From the NCBI GenBank assembly GCA_964549445.1, contig CAZJVS010000006.1, positions 62,001 through 126,000 of the forward strand: a stretch of DNA of 64,000 nucleotides. Reading direction: 5' to 3'. This document shows positions 1 to 8,992 of the stretch, piece by piece (positions within the stretch are counted from its first letter, which is position 1; each line of letters opens with the position of its first letter). The position numbers were made by a program, and so were the translations under genes. The notes beneath the pieces are model-generated. The model was not told the origin of the DNA. It was given only the letters and a program-made list of their open reading frames with translations, and did not search any database. This DNA is from SpSt-539 sp964549445. Its GTDB lineage: Bacteria; Planctomycetota; Phycisphaerae; UBA1845; UTPLA1.

Positions 1-576
1 ATGCCGCAGCGCCCGCAGTCCGCTCACGCGGTTGCCGGCGACCTCCAGCGGCTCGATTTGAGTGATCTGCCAGCCGCTCGGTGCACGCGTCCACGCCAGC
101 TTCCAGCGGCTCGGCAGCCGGGCGGTTTGCCCGGCGACGCGAACGGTCGCGGTGACGCTGAACTCGGTCGTTGCGCGATCGTCGTCGATGTCGGACTCAA
201 TCGCGCCGATCCGGGCGTCGAAGATGTCGGTGTTCTTTAAGGCCGATTCGATGAAAGCCACCACCGCGACACGATCCATGTCCGCGGAGGCGTAGTCGTC
301 GCTGATGCTCGGCAGGACGGCGGCTGCGTCGTGTCGACTGACGGCCGCGATCAGGCGGTCGAGCGTGTTGTGCAGATCCTCCCGCTGGGTGGTCACCCAT
401 TCCTGAACCGCAAAGAGCGCGACGATCAGGCCGATGGCGATCGGAAAAACGAGCCGCCGAACGCGTTCGGTGTTGGAACGAAGCCAGACTCCATAGGCGA
501 CCAGCAGAAGGACAGCCGAGAGTATCGTCAGTTGAAACGGACTTTCGAGGAAGAGGCGTGCCAGGGCGTCCATCAT
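1..576 (-). CDS. Membrane-anchored hypothetical protein, C-terminus cut off by the window edge
   Basis: The frame runs from ATG at 576 to the left edge without a stop, giving 192 codons of a longer protein. A second ATG follows at once at 573. Two hydrophobic segments are visible, roughly residues 12-32 and 39-57. After them comes a soluble part with a run of Asp/Thr and alternating strands that looks like an NTF2/SnoaL-type fold; that fold call is only an impression. The start overlaps the stop of the upstream dihydrouridine synthase gene as TGATG, so translation is probably coupled. Function unknown. Confidence 0.7.
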   Translation of the reverse strand, partial: MMDALARLFLESPFQLTILSAVLLLVAYGVWLRSNTERVRRLVFPIAIGLIVALFAVQEWVTTQREDLHNTLDRLIAAVSRHDAAAVLPSISDDYASADMDRVAVVAFIESALKNTDIFDARIGAIESDIDDDRATTEFSVTATVRVAGQTARLPSRWKLAWTRAPSGWQITQIEPLEVAGNRVSGLRALRH

Positions 577-1640
577 CAACCCGCCGCGCAGTCCCAGGTC
601 GCGCCGGCCGCGATGAGGGCTTCGGGGCGGGCCCGGCGAACGACGGGCGGCAGGTCGGCAGCCGGGTCGTACCAGCGGTCGAGCATGGCCCGCCACTCGT
701 TGCCATTGCGCACGGCGAGGAAGGCCATCTTGACCTCCTTCGAGTGGGGATGAAGCTCGCAATAGCGGACGCCAAACTTGCGGAGCATCGGGGCGGCCTT
801 TTCGTCGCCATACGCTTCGCGCATCAGTTCGTAGTGAGCTTCGAGGGCGGCCCGCTGCTCGGCGATGGATGGAGGTTCGGGCAGCGGCCGGCCGGCGAGG
901 AGCTCGGCGGCTTCGTGGAAGATCCACGGATTGCCGATGGCGCCGCGGGCGACGGAGACGCCATCAACACCCGTCTCGCGGAGCATGCGGACGCAATCCT
1001 CGGCGGAAAAGGCGTCGCCGCTGCCGAGAATTGTACGGTTGCCGACGTGGCGCTTGACGCGGGCGAGGAACTCCCAGTTGCTCGGTCCGACGTAACGCTG
1101 GCGGACGGTGCGGCCGTGAACAGTGATCGAGCGGACGCCGATCTCGAAGGCGGCATCGAGAATCGTGAAGAAATTCGCCTCGCTTTCGGGCGAGTCGTCC
1201 ATGCCGCGGCGCATCTTGAGCGTCACGGGGACGCGCCCCCCCACCGCGTCGTACACACGACGCAGAATATCGATCGCGATGTCCGGCACAGACAGGAGGA
1301 ATCCGCCGCGACAACGGCCGAGCACCTTCTTGACCGGGCAGCCGAAATTGATGTCGATTACGTCGTAGCCGGTCTCGACCAGGACAGCGGCCGCGGCGGC
1401 GAACTGTTCGGGCTCGCTGCCCATCAGTTGTCCGCCGACTGGGTGGTCGTCGGCATCGAGGGCGAGCGAGCGGCGCATGGCCTTACCGCCGAGGACGACG
1501 AGCTTGTCGAGGACAACCTCGTTGATGGCGTAGGGACAGCCGTAGCGCCGCGCGAGCCGCCGCATCGGGCCGTCGCTGTAACCCGACAATGCGGCCTGGA
1601 TGAACGGCGAGGCGAGTTTGAGCGTCCCGATCGTCAGCAT
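576..1640 (-). CDS. dus: tRNA-dihydrouridine synthase (Dus family)
   Basis: 354 residues. Flavoenzyme that reduces specific uridines in tRNA to dihydrouridine with NADPH. The TIM-barrel opening SPFIQAALSGYSD and the signature NFGCPVKK place the catalytic Cys at residue 101. The FMN-phosphate region is visible later as GSGDAF and GVSVARGAIGNPWIF, and VHGRTVRQRY carries the conserved His. Length is normal for bacterial Dus. The sequence cannot tell the DusA, DusB or DusC type with certainty; the GNPWIF motif is DusB-like. It lies 4 bases after the hydrolase gene and overlaps the next start by one base, suggesting one minus-strand operon. Confidence 0.93.
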   Translation of the reverse strand: MLTIGTLKLASPFIQAALSGYSDGPMRRLARRYGCPYAINEVVLDKLVVLGGKAMRRSLALDADDHPVGGQLMGSEPEQFAAAAAVLVETGYDVIDINFGCPVKKVLGRCRGGFLLSVPDIAIDILRRVYDAVGGRVPVTLKMRRGMDDSPESEANFFTILDAAFEIGVRSITVHGRTVRQRYVGPSNWEFLARVKRHVGNRTILGSGDAFSAEDCVRMLRETGVDGVSVARGAIGNPWIFHEAAELLAGRPLPEPPSIAEQRAALEAHYELMREAYGDEKAAPMLRKFGVRYCELHPHSKEVKMAFLAVRNGNEWRAMLDRWYDPAADLPPVVRRARPEALIAAGATWDCAAG

Positions 1641-1644
1641 CGAC

Positions 1645-2451
1645 TCACGACTTCTTCGACTTTTTCGCCGGGGGCGGCGCGGCCGAGACGCTTTGCTCGG
1701 CGAACTCGGCGATCTGCTTCATCAGCGCGGGGCCGAAGTCGGCGCTGAGCATGGCGGTGCCGTGAAGATCGGCGTCGCCCGGCTTGATGTCGACGGTCGC
1801 GGCCTTGTAGCGCTTGGCGAGGGCCTGAGGTGCGGCCTTCTCGGCTTCCGGAGCGACGAGCAGCACCGGCCGCGAGCCGAGCTTCTTGATCTGCTTGACC
1901 GAGTCGATCCCCATGTAGTCTTTGCCGGGAGAGAGGCAGACCACGCCGAGGACGTGCGGGTCGCGGCCGGCGTAGTCGATCGAAATGCTGCATCCGACGC
2001 TCGCACCGATCATCACGATGCGATCCGCGTCGCATTCTTTTTTCTTGCCGAGCCACTTCGCGGCGGCTTCGGCATCGTGGTATGCCTCGGAAAAGAGCTT
2101 CGTATCGCGGTCGCTGTACATTCGCCGCAGGTACTTGTTCTCGGGGAGCAGACTCTCGCCGGCCCCACGGATGTCGTACGCCAGCACGGCAAATCCGAGC
2201 CGATGAAGATCGGGCACCAGCGGCGTCCAGCTCGTGCGATCGGCCGGGTACATGTGGACGCAAATGGCACAAGGCGCTTTTTTCTTGCCCTCGGGCGGTG
2301 CGTAGTAGTCCCCCACGACTTCGACGCCATCCGACGTTTTGAACGTCACGCGCTCGGCGGCGGGCGGCGTTGCATCATCGGCCGAAGCGGTCGAGGCCGC
2401 CGCGAAGAGCAATCCGCCAGCCAGCCATGCCCATCTTTGCATCACCGTCAT
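1645..2451 (-). CDS. Exported alpha/beta hydrolase (dienelactone hydrolase-like)
   Basis: 268 residues with an N-terminal signal peptide (hydrophobic core WLAGGLLFAAAS, likely cleavage after ASTASA). The mature protein has an alpha/beta hydrolase core. The strand VGDYYAPPEGKK precedes the catalytic elbow, whose nucleophile motif is GASVG, and DADLHGTAML near the end supplies the likely catalytic His. The C-terminus is lysine/serine-rich (KKSKKS). It is probably a periplasmic esterase or peptidase-like hydrolase; no substrate can be assigned. It sits 14 bases downstream of the aminopeptidase gene on the same strand. Confidence 0.82.
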   Translation of the reverse strand: MTVMQRWAWLAGGLLFAAASTASADDATPPAAERVTFKTSDGVEVVGDYYAPPEGKKKAPCAICVHMYPADRTSWTPLVPDLHRLGFAVLAYDIRGAGESLLPENKYLRRMYSDRDTKLFSEAYHDAEAAAKWLGKKKECDADRIVMIGASVGCSISIDYAGRDPHVLGVVCLSPGKDYMGIDSVKQIKKLGSRPVLLVAPEAEKAAPQALAKRYKAATVDIKPGDADLHGTAMLSADFGPALMKQIAEFAEQSVSAAPPPAKKSKKS

Positions 2452-2465
2452 CGTTCACGTCCTTC

Positions 2466-3605
2466 CTACGGTTGCGGCCAGCCGGACTTCACGAAGCGCC
2501 CGTCGCGGCTGATGGTCTTGCCGTCGACTTCGATCCGGCCGCCGCGCTGAAGATCGCAGACCAGGTCCCAATGCAGGGCGCTTTTGTTTCGACCGCCGCT
2601 CTCGGGATAGGAAGCGCCGAGGGCGAGGTGAAACGTGCCGCCGATTTTCTCGTCGAACAGCGTGTTGCGAATATGGCGCCGAATATGATAGTTCGTCCCG
2701 ATGGCGACTTCACCGACCACGCGGGCGCCGGGATCCTGATCGAGCATTTCAATCAGGAAGGCCTCGCCTTTTCCGGCGGAGGCGTCGATCACGCGGCCGC
2801 GCTCGAAGACCAGCCGGACGTCGTGGACTTCGCGACCGCCATAGACGGCAGGAAAGCGGAATTGGACGACGCCTTCGGTCGCGTCTTCGACCGGACCGGT
2901 GAAGACCTCGCCATCGGGGATGTTGTGGCGGCCGTCGCAGTTGATCCAGCGGCGTCCGGCAATGCCGAAGCGGATGTCGGTGCCGTCGCGGTGAACGAAG
3001 CGGAGTTCGCGTCCCTTCTGCAGGTAGTCGGCGAGCCGTTGCTGTGCGATGGAGACGCGGCGCCAGGCGGCGGCGGGGTCGGACTTGTTGAGCAGGCAGG
3101 CGCGGTAGAGGAACTCCTCGAACTCGGAGAGCGACATCTCCGCGTCCTGGGCGGCGGCGTCGTTTGGAAACTGCGTGCCGACCCAGCGCAGGCGGCCGCG
3201 GCTGCCGGCCGGGAGGGCCGAGCGTTTCATCAGAGTCGCCATGATCGGGGCCCGGGCGCGATTCTGCCGGGCCTGGCGGACCGGGTTGCAGTTCGAGAGA
3301 TGCCGGGTATTGCGACCGCCCCAGAAGCTGATGAGGGCGTCGACCCGCTCCATTTCGTGCATGAGCAGCGGATCGACGAAGTCGAGCTGGTCGTCGTCGG
3401 CCAGCTTGAGCTTGAGCTCGTCGGCGTCGTCGGGAAAGAGCCGGATGTGCGGGTGGGCTCGCGCTTCAAGCACGGCGCGGTAGACTTCCATTGCGAGCGG
3501 CTCGGTCGTGACCGCGCCGCGAATGAGGACGAGGTCGCCCGGACGCACCGAGGCCGAATAGTTGACGAGCAGGTGTGCGAGCTTGGTCAGTCGCGGGTCG
3601 CGCAT
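2466..3605 (-). CDS. M29-family metallo-aminopeptidase
   Basis: About 379 residues, close to the usual length of AmpS/PepS/AmpT-type M29 aminopeptidases. These use two metals in a C-terminal domain to remove N-terminal residues from peptides. The start region RPGDLVLIRG is typical of the family. Likely metal ligands are the Glu in NIPDGEVFTGP, the Glu in GKGEAF, the His in GGTFHLALG and the His/Asp in ALHWD. I chose ATG at 3605 over the TTG one codon upstream; neither has a strong ribosome site. Probably cytoplasmic, as no signal peptide is seen. Confidence 0.87.
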   Translation of the reverse strand: MRDPRLTKLAHLLVNYSASVRPGDLVLIRGAVTTEPLAMEVYRAVLEARAHPHIRLFPDDADELKLKLADDDQLDFVDPLLMHEMERVDALISFWGGRNTRHLSNCNPVRQARQNRARAPIMATLMKRSALPAGSRGRLRWVGTQFPNDAAAQDAEMSLSEFEEFLYRACLLNKSDPAAAWRRVSIAQQRLADYLQKGRELRFVHRDGTDIRFGIAGRRWINCDGRHNIPDGEVFTGPVEDATEGVVQFRFPAVYGGREVHDVRLVFERGRVIDASAGKGEAFLIEMLDQDPGARVVGEVAIGTNYHIRRHIRNTLFDEKIGGTFHLALGASYPESGGRNKSALHWDLVCDLQRGGRIEVDGKTISRDGRFVKSGWPQP

Positions 3606-3688
3606 CAAGCAGCCATTGCCCCCAGAGGAACCATCGACACGGGAGTCAGTTTATCCGGGGGTCTGCGCGATCACAAATCGCGCGGCGC

Positions 3689-6343
3689 TCAGGGTTGCGT
3701 TGTGGCGGTCGTCGCCGCGGGTCGAAGACGGTCCGGGTCGTACATTCGGACCCAGTCGATGTAGGTCGGATAATTCGGCGGGCGCTGCTCGGGTGGAAAC
3801 GGGGCGAAGTCGTTGTGCAACTGCGCGGCCAGGTCGGCGATGACGCGATGGATGTGATGGTCGGTGCGCTGTTCGGGCGGAAGCGCGGCAAGGACACGCT
3901 GGCCGAGGAACTTCGTGCGGCCGCCGGCGAGATGAAGCATGGCCGAAAGCGTCCACATCGAACGCAAGTTCTCGGGGAACTCGGTCGGCACCTTGCGATC
4001 ACCAATCAACTCAGCCGGGGCGGATCGCGGTCGCCGGACGACGTGGGCGACGACGCTCATGGCGGCATCTTCGGCCGTGTCGATGCAGTCGAGGGCCCGC
4101 TGGTAGTCGCGCGGATCGGCGGCGTAGGTCAGCCGGGCGTTGAGGGTCCACGCTTCGACCACCGCGAGCGAGCCGCGCGCGGCCCATCCGCCCGCCGGCC
4201 GCGACGTCGCGAACGCAGCGGCATTGGCGACGTCGCGGGCCGCCGCCGCCTGGCCGGACATCGCGAGCCGCCACGCTTCGATTCGCAGGACCTCGGGCAT
4301 GAGCGGATCGCGCCATTCCTCGACGGGCTTGGAGCGATCGTCGTATGCTGTCGCCACGCGCGCTTTCCACTCGGGCGAGTCGTCCATTTTCGGCTTGACC
4401 TCGCGAAGAAACGCGTCGACGTCGCCTTCGATCTGTCCGTTGCGGATGGCGCGGCAGGCGAAGTCCATCTGGGCGGCAAGGTCGCCGGCGGCCCGCGCCA
4501 GGCGGAGATTGCAATAGGGTGAGTACGGATTGATCCGCTCGACCGTCTCGCGGACGACGCGCTGCGACCCTTCTTCATCGCCGAGCATGAGCAGCAACTC
4601 GGCGCGGCGGGCGCCGGATTCGGGCATGCCGGGACAAATCTCGTACACCTCGGCCCAGGCGTCGGCGGCGCCGCGGATGTCGTCGGGCGTGGCGGCGGCG
4701 CGATGATCGGCGATCCAGATCGAGCGGGCGGCCGCGGCGTCCCAGCGGGCGCGGAGCCATTCGACGGCGTCGAGCCGCAATCGCGCGCGGCGCAGATGAT
4801 CGGCCGCGAGTCGCATGTCGGTCGACATGGCAGCGAGGCCGCGGGCGTGCTCGCGGCTTGTCGAGCCGCCGACGACGCCGGTCAGGCACGAAATCAGTCC
4901 GACCGCGATTGCGGCAACAGCGATTGTCCGGCGACGCGACGGGTGCGTCGCCGTGCGCGGAATCGCAAGCGGCGCCGTGCGGCAAGCGGCCAGCAGCAAT
5001 CCGAGAATCGTCCAATACCACGGCGGTCCGAGTTGGCCGCGAAGCATGATGCTGCTGGTCTCGGCGATCATGAGAGAGGCGACGGCCGCGAGCAGCCCGG
5101 CAATGCGGAGGCGCGCGTCGCGATCAGTGCAGCGTTGAAAGGTGCGAGCGGCGATCACGAGCGCGGAGATTGGGATCAGCAGGTAAGCGATTCCGCCCGG
5201 AATGCCGAGTTCCATGAGCGCCTGAAGCCACTCGTTGTGGCCGGCGTTGGCGATGTCGGCGTGATAGACGGCCGGCGAGCGAGCCCGGCCGGGCGCGAGA
5301 CGAGTCGTCATGTCGGCGACATAGCTGTCGGGGCCGAAGCCGAGGAGCGGCCGTTCGCGGATGGCGCGGGCCATGCCGTCGTACATCACCAGCCGCGCGC
5401 GAATCGATCCGACGCGATTGACGAACCGTCCGGTTGCCAACAGGTACGACCAGCCGATGGCCGCAGTCGCACAGGCGACCACGATCGCAACGGACGTTCG
5501 ACGCCGCCACGAACCAACGCCGGCTGTCCGCCAGTGCACGGCCAGCGCCAGGACCGTCCCGAACGCCACGCCGATGATCGCGCCCTGTCGCGAGGCCGTG
5601 AACAGCAGCACAAACGCCGCGATGAGGGCGAGCACGCGAAGAAATGCGACGATGACGTCGCGACGGGTCCGGGTGCGGCCGCGAACCAGGCCGATGAGCG
5701 AGCCCAGTCCGAGCGGCACAAACCACGCGGTCCAGACAGCCGAGACGAACCCGGTGGCGGTGACGGAGCCGATTGGCCATTCCGTCTGCTCCTGTCGCGA
5801 CCAGGCGAGGTGCCACGACACGAGCAGCGTCGTTGCGATGACGAGCCACGCGACCCCGTTGGTAATGCGATCGATGGCGCGAACGTCGGCCCTCGCAGCG
5901 AGCCACAAGGCCCAGCAGCCACCGACGGCGAACTGGGCCATCCAGCCGAACGACATCGTGCCGGTTCGATTGACCAGCCAGGACAAGGCGCCGATGCCGA
6001 AGGCGCCGATGAAGCAGAGGACGAACGGCTTCTCAATGCCGTCGGCCGCGGTGGACGGAGCAAGCGCCGGGTTTCGCAGTCGACGGACGCCGTCCAGCAA
6101 AAAATACAGACCGACGATCAAGAAGAACAGCGAACGACGGATTTCGTGGGCCGGCTGTTGATAGATCGGGATGTTCAGCAGGACGGCGATGGCCCGCAGT
6201 CCGGCCGGCCACGCCGAATAATCCAGGCCGTCCGGCGGGAATCCGACAACCAGCGTCGAGACGACCAGCAGCAATATGGCCGCCCAGGCCGCAATTGCGG
6301 AATCGCGCCGGCGGGAGTCTCGGTCGTGGTCGGGCGTAGTCAA
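3689..6343 (-). CDS. O-antigen ligase/polymerase-like membrane protein with a large soluble C-terminal half
   Basis: 884 residues. The first half has about a dozen hydrophobic segments. Near residues 330-390 it carries the Wzy_C-type loop: RLVMYDGMARAIRERPLLGF, then a DSYV segment and HNEWLQALMELGIPG. Known relatives join or polymerise lipid-linked glycans at the outer face of the inner membrane (O-antigen ligase, polymerase, or pilin glycosylation). The second half, about 400 residues, is soluble, rich in Ala and Arg and probably helical or TPR-like, which fits a periplasmic tail. The stop lies directly beside the end of the following lipoprotein gene. Substrate unknown. Confidence 0.78.
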   Translation of the reverse strand: MTTPDHDRDSRRRDSAIAAWAAILLLVVSTLVVGFPPDGLDYSAWPAGLRAIAVLLNIPIYQQPAHEIRRSLFFLIVGLYFLLDGVRRLRNPALAPSTAADGIEKPFVLCFIGAFGIGALSWLVNRTGTMSFGWMAQFAVGGCWALWLAARADVRAIDRITNGVAWLVIATTLLVSWHLAWSRQEQTEWPIGSVTATGFVSAVWTAWFVPLGLGSLIGLVRGRTRTRRDVIVAFLRVLALIAAFVLLFTASRQGAIIGVAFGTVLALAVHWRTAGVGSWRRRTSVAIVVACATAAIGWSYLLATGRFVNRVGSIRARLVMYDGMARAIRERPLLGFGPDSYVADMTTRLAPGRARSPAVYHADIANAGHNEWLQALMELGIPGGIAYLLIPISALVIAARTFQRCTDRDARLRIAGLLAAVASLMIAETSSIMLRGQLGPPWYWTILGLLLAACRTAPLAIPRTATHPSRRRTIAVAAIAVGLISCLTGVVGGSTSREHARGLAAMSTDMRLAADHLRRARLRLDAVEWLRARWDAAAARSIWIADHRAAATPDDIRGAADAWAEVYEICPGMPESGARRAELLLMLGDEEGSQRVVRETVERINPYSPYCNLRLARAAGDLAAQMDFACRAIRNGQIEGDVDAFLREVKPKMDDSPEWKARVATAYDDRSKPVEEWRDPLMPEVLRIEAWRLAMSGQAAAARDVANAAAFATSRPAGGWAARGSLAVVEAWTLNARLTYAADPRDYQRALDCIDTAEDAAMSVVAHVVRRPRSAPAELIGDRKVPTEFPENLRSMWTLSAMLHLAGGRTKFLGQRVLAALPPEQRTDHHIHRVIADLAAQLHNDFAPFPPEQRPPNYPTYIDWVRMYDPDRLRPAATTATTQP

Positions 6344-6787
6344 TCAGGGACTGATGACGCGGACGCCGGTAATCGCCGTGTCGGAATAGACGCCGTTGGT
6401 CACGGTCAGCTGGATGTTGTAATCGGCCAGCGTCGTGGCCTTGAACGAGGTCTGGCTCGTGTTTGAGTTGGAGAGCAGTGCGTCGGCGGGAATGGGAATG
6501 ATGTCTTCGCCGGTCGCCGTATCGAGGGCCCCGATGATCTCCCAGGTAAAGGTCATGTTGATCGTCGTCGCGGGGAGAAATGTCCCGTTGCCCAGCAGGA
6601 TGCCGCTGGACGATCCGTCGAGCGTGATGGACTGATCCGGATTGGCAATCTCATTGGAGGGCGCCTGCGCGACCGCCTGCGGCCGGATGTAGATCAGAGC
6701 GGCGAACGAAGTCAGGGGCTGAACATTGCAGCCCGCCGCAAGCAGGGCCGAGGAGACGAGCAGGACGCAGATTATGAGATTTCGCAT
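6344..6787 (-). CDS. Small lipoprotein with a PKD/Ig-like domain
   Basis: 147 residues from ATG at 6787. A longer frame opens at ATG 6799, but GGGAG lies just inside it and six to seven bases before the 6787 ATG, so the downstream start is preferred. The signal ends in a lipobox, LLAAGC, so the protein is probably a lipoprotein. The mature part reads like a PKD or Ig-like beta sandwich (ITLDGSSSG, NMTFTWEIIG, IQLTVTNGVYSD). Function unknown. It abuts the O-antigen-ligase-like gene end to end, so the two are probably co-transcribed. Confidence 0.75.
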   Translation of the reverse strand: MRNLIICVLLVSSALLAAGCNVQPLTSFAALIYIRPQAVAQAPSNEIANPDQSITLDGSSSGILLGNGTFLPATTINMTFTWEIIGALDTATGEDIIPIPADALLSNSNTSQTSFKATTLADYNIQLTVTNGVYSDTAITGVRVISP

Positions 6788-6805
6788 GGCAACTCCCATT
6801 TGAAG

Positions 6806-8140
6806 CTAGAGAATGAATCGGCTCAAGTCCTCGTCTTTCACGAGATCCGCCAATCTTTGCCGGACATACGCCGAATCGACCTTCAGGTCCTGTCCGACTC
6901 GTTCGGGCGCGTCAAAGCTCAGCTCTTCGAGCACCTTTTCGGTAATCGTGTAGAGCCGACGAGCCCCGATATTCTGGGTCGTTCGGTTGACCGTGAAGGC
7001 CAGGTCCGCCATCGCTTCGATGGCATCCGGCGTGAACTCCAACCGCACGCCCTCGGTGCCGATCAACGCCTGATGCTGCCTGGTCAGGGCGTTCTGCGGC
7101 TCCGTCAGGATTCGGATGAAATCTTCGCGTGACAGATCGCTCAGTTCGACGCGAATCGGCAGCCGGCCCTGGAGCTCGGGCATCAGGTCGCTCGGCTTGC
7201 TGGAGTGAAAGGCGCCGGCGGCGACGAACAGGATGTGGTTCGTCTTTACCGGGCCGTGACGGGTGCTAATGGTCGAGCCCTCGATGATCGGCAGCAGGTC
7301 GCGCTGGACGCCCTGGCGGCTGACGTCGGGGCCGTGTTGCGACTGCGTGCCGCAGAGCTTGTCGACCTCGTCGAGGAAGACGATGCCGCTGTTCTCGGTT
7401 CGCGTGATGGCCATCTGGATCATCTTTTCGCGATCGATGAGCTTGTCGCATTCCTGCTGGAAGAGCAGCGTGCGGGCTTCCTTGATCGTGACGCGGCGGT
7501 CCTTCTGCTGCGACGGCATCAGCCGCTCGAGGATGTTCTGAATCTCGGGCTCCATCTGCTCGGCGCCGATGGTGGTCGCGAACATGCCGATCGGCATGGC
7601 GGCCTTCTGCTCGGTACGAAGCTCGATCAGACGGTCTTCCAACTCGCCGACCCGAAGCTGGGCGCGGAGCTTGTCGCGGGTGCGCTGACGGCGGGCTTCG
7701 GCGTCCGGCTCGGTCGCATCGCCGCCGGCATCGGGCAGCAGTGCGTCGATCAGGCCCTCTTCAGTCAATTCTTCGGCGCGGGCGCGGACGACCTCGGTCT
7801 GTTCGCTACGGACCATTCCGATGGCCAGCTCGAGCAGGTCGCGGACGATCGTGTCGACGTCGCGCCCGTGATAGCCGACTTCGGTGAACTTGGTGGCCTC
7901 GACCTTGAGAAACGGGGCGTTGACGAGCTTGGCGAGGCGGCGGGCGATTTCGGTCTTGCCGACGCCGGTCGGACCGATCATGAGGATGTTCTTCGGCCCG
8001 ACCTCGGCCCGCATCGCTTCGGGGAGTTGCATCCGCCGCCAGCGATTGCGGATCGCGACGGCGACGGCCCGCTTGGCGGCGTGCTGGCCGACGATGTAGC
8101 GGTCGAGTTCCGCGACGATTTGTCGAGGCGTCATTTCCAT
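6806..8140 (-). CDS. hslU: HslU (ClpY) AAA+ ATPase of the HslUV protease
   Basis: 444 residues, normal length. HslU unfolds substrates and feeds them to the HslV peptidase in the cytoplasm. Walker A is GPTGVGKT (residues 56-63), Walker B IVFLDEVD (253-260), and an I-domain of about 130 residues lies between them. The C-terminus DLSRFIL matches the tail that docks into HslV. The pore loop reads GYHG (residues 89-92) where the common form is GYVG. HslV is usually encoded immediately upstream of hslU. Here the upstream neighbour is surE and no hslV was found in the window. Confidence 0.96.
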   Translation of the reverse strand: MEMTPRQIVAELDRYIVGQHAAKRAVAVAIRNRWRRMQLPEAMRAEVGPKNILMIGPTGVGKTEIARRLAKLVNAPFLKVEATKFTEVGYHGRDVDTIVRDLLELAIGMVRSEQTEVVRARAEELTEEGLIDALLPDAGGDATEPDAEARRQRTRDKLRAQLRVGELEDRLIELRTEQKAAMPIGMFATTIGAEQMEPEIQNILERLMPSQQKDRRVTIKEARTLLFQQECDKLIDREKMIQMAITRTENSGIVFLDEVDKLCGTQSQHGPDVSRQGVQRDLLPIIEGSTISTRHGPVKTNHILFVAAGAFHSSKPSDLMPELQGRLPIRVELSDLSREDFIRILTEPQNALTRQHQALIGTEGVRLEFTPDAIEAMADLAFTVNRTTQNIGARRLYTITEKVLEELSFDAPERVGQDLKVDSAYVRQRLADLVKDEDLSRFIL

Positions 8141-8158
8141 AAAATCGAACCGGGTATC

Positions 8159-8929
8159 TTACGCGACGGGGTCCAGCGACGGCCACTGCCACGACTGGAG
8201 CGATGCGAGGCGGGCGTCATCGGTGAGGTCGTACTTGAGCGGGACGACGGTGATGTATCCCTCGCGCTGGGCGCGGAAATCGGTGCCGGCCTCGGCGCCG
8301 AGGTCGTCATAAGCGCCGGCCAGCCAGTAGTAGTTCCGCCCGCCCGGGTCTTTGCGTGACTCAAACCGGTCGGTGAAGGGCAGCGTCGACTGCCGCGCGA
8401 CGCGGACGCCCTTTGGCCAGCCGGGCTTGAGGGCGGGGATGTTGACGTTAAACAGGTGGCCGGGCTGCGGTTGGTTCGCGAGGATGCCGCGGATGACGGT
8501 GAGGGCGAACTTCGCGGCGCGGCCGAAGTCCATTTCGGGGCTGCGTTCGAGCGAAACGGCGATGGACGGGCAGCCGAGCAGCGCGCCTTCGACGGCGGCG
8601 GCGACGGTGCCGGAATAGATCGTGTGGATGCCGACGTTTTCACCGTTATTGATGCCGGAGACGACGAGCTCGGGCTTGCGGGGCAGGATCGTGCCGATGG
8701 CGAGCTTGACGCAATCGGCCGGCGAGCCCTCGACGCTCTGCCCGCGAAACTCGCCGACGTTGACGTTTTCACAGATGAGCGGGTGGGTGATGGTGATCGA
8801 ATGCGCGGCGGCCGACTGGCCGGAGGCGGGGGCGACGACGTGAACGTCTCCGAGATGCTTGAGTTCGCGGCACATGGCGGCGAGGCCGGGGGCGAGGATG
8901 CCGTCGTCGTTGCTAAGGAGGATCAACAC
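8159..8929 (-). CDS. surE: 5'/3'-nucleotidase SurE
   Basis: 256 residues. SurE is a metal-dependent phosphatase that removes phosphate from nucleoside 5'- and 3'-monophosphates and is linked to stationary-phase survival. The metal site is at the N-terminus in LLSNDDG (Asp 8 and Asp 9). Ser 39 lies in VVAPASGQSAAAHS, and the Asn in SGINNGENVG completes the family pattern, followed by TIYSGTVAAA. It ends 18 bases before hslU on the same strand, so the two are probably transcribed together. Confidence 0.95.
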   Translation of the reverse strand: MLILLSNDDGILAPGLAAMCRELKHLGDVHVVAPASGQSAAAHSITITHPLICENVNVGEFRGQSVEGSPADCVKLAIGTILPRKPELVVSGINNGENVGIHTIYSGTVAAAVEGALLGCPSIAVSLERSPEMDFGRAAKFALTVIRGILANQPQPGHLFNVNIPALKPGWPKGVRVARQSTLPFTDRFESRKDPGGRNYYWLAGAYDDLGAEAGTDFRAQREGYITVVPLKYDLTDDARLASLQSWQWPSLDPVA

Positions 8930-8992
8930 GCCGGCGATCTTAGGGCGCTCGGCGGCGGCTTACAATCCAGAACAACCCGACCACCCTGTTGA

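Noticed and set aside
4703..6466. Long open frame on the plus strand opposite the O-antigen-ligase-like gene
   Set aside because: It is a high-GC antisense artefact: Arg/Gly/Ala/Asp-rich, no recognisable domain, and the minus-strand protein has clear family motifs.
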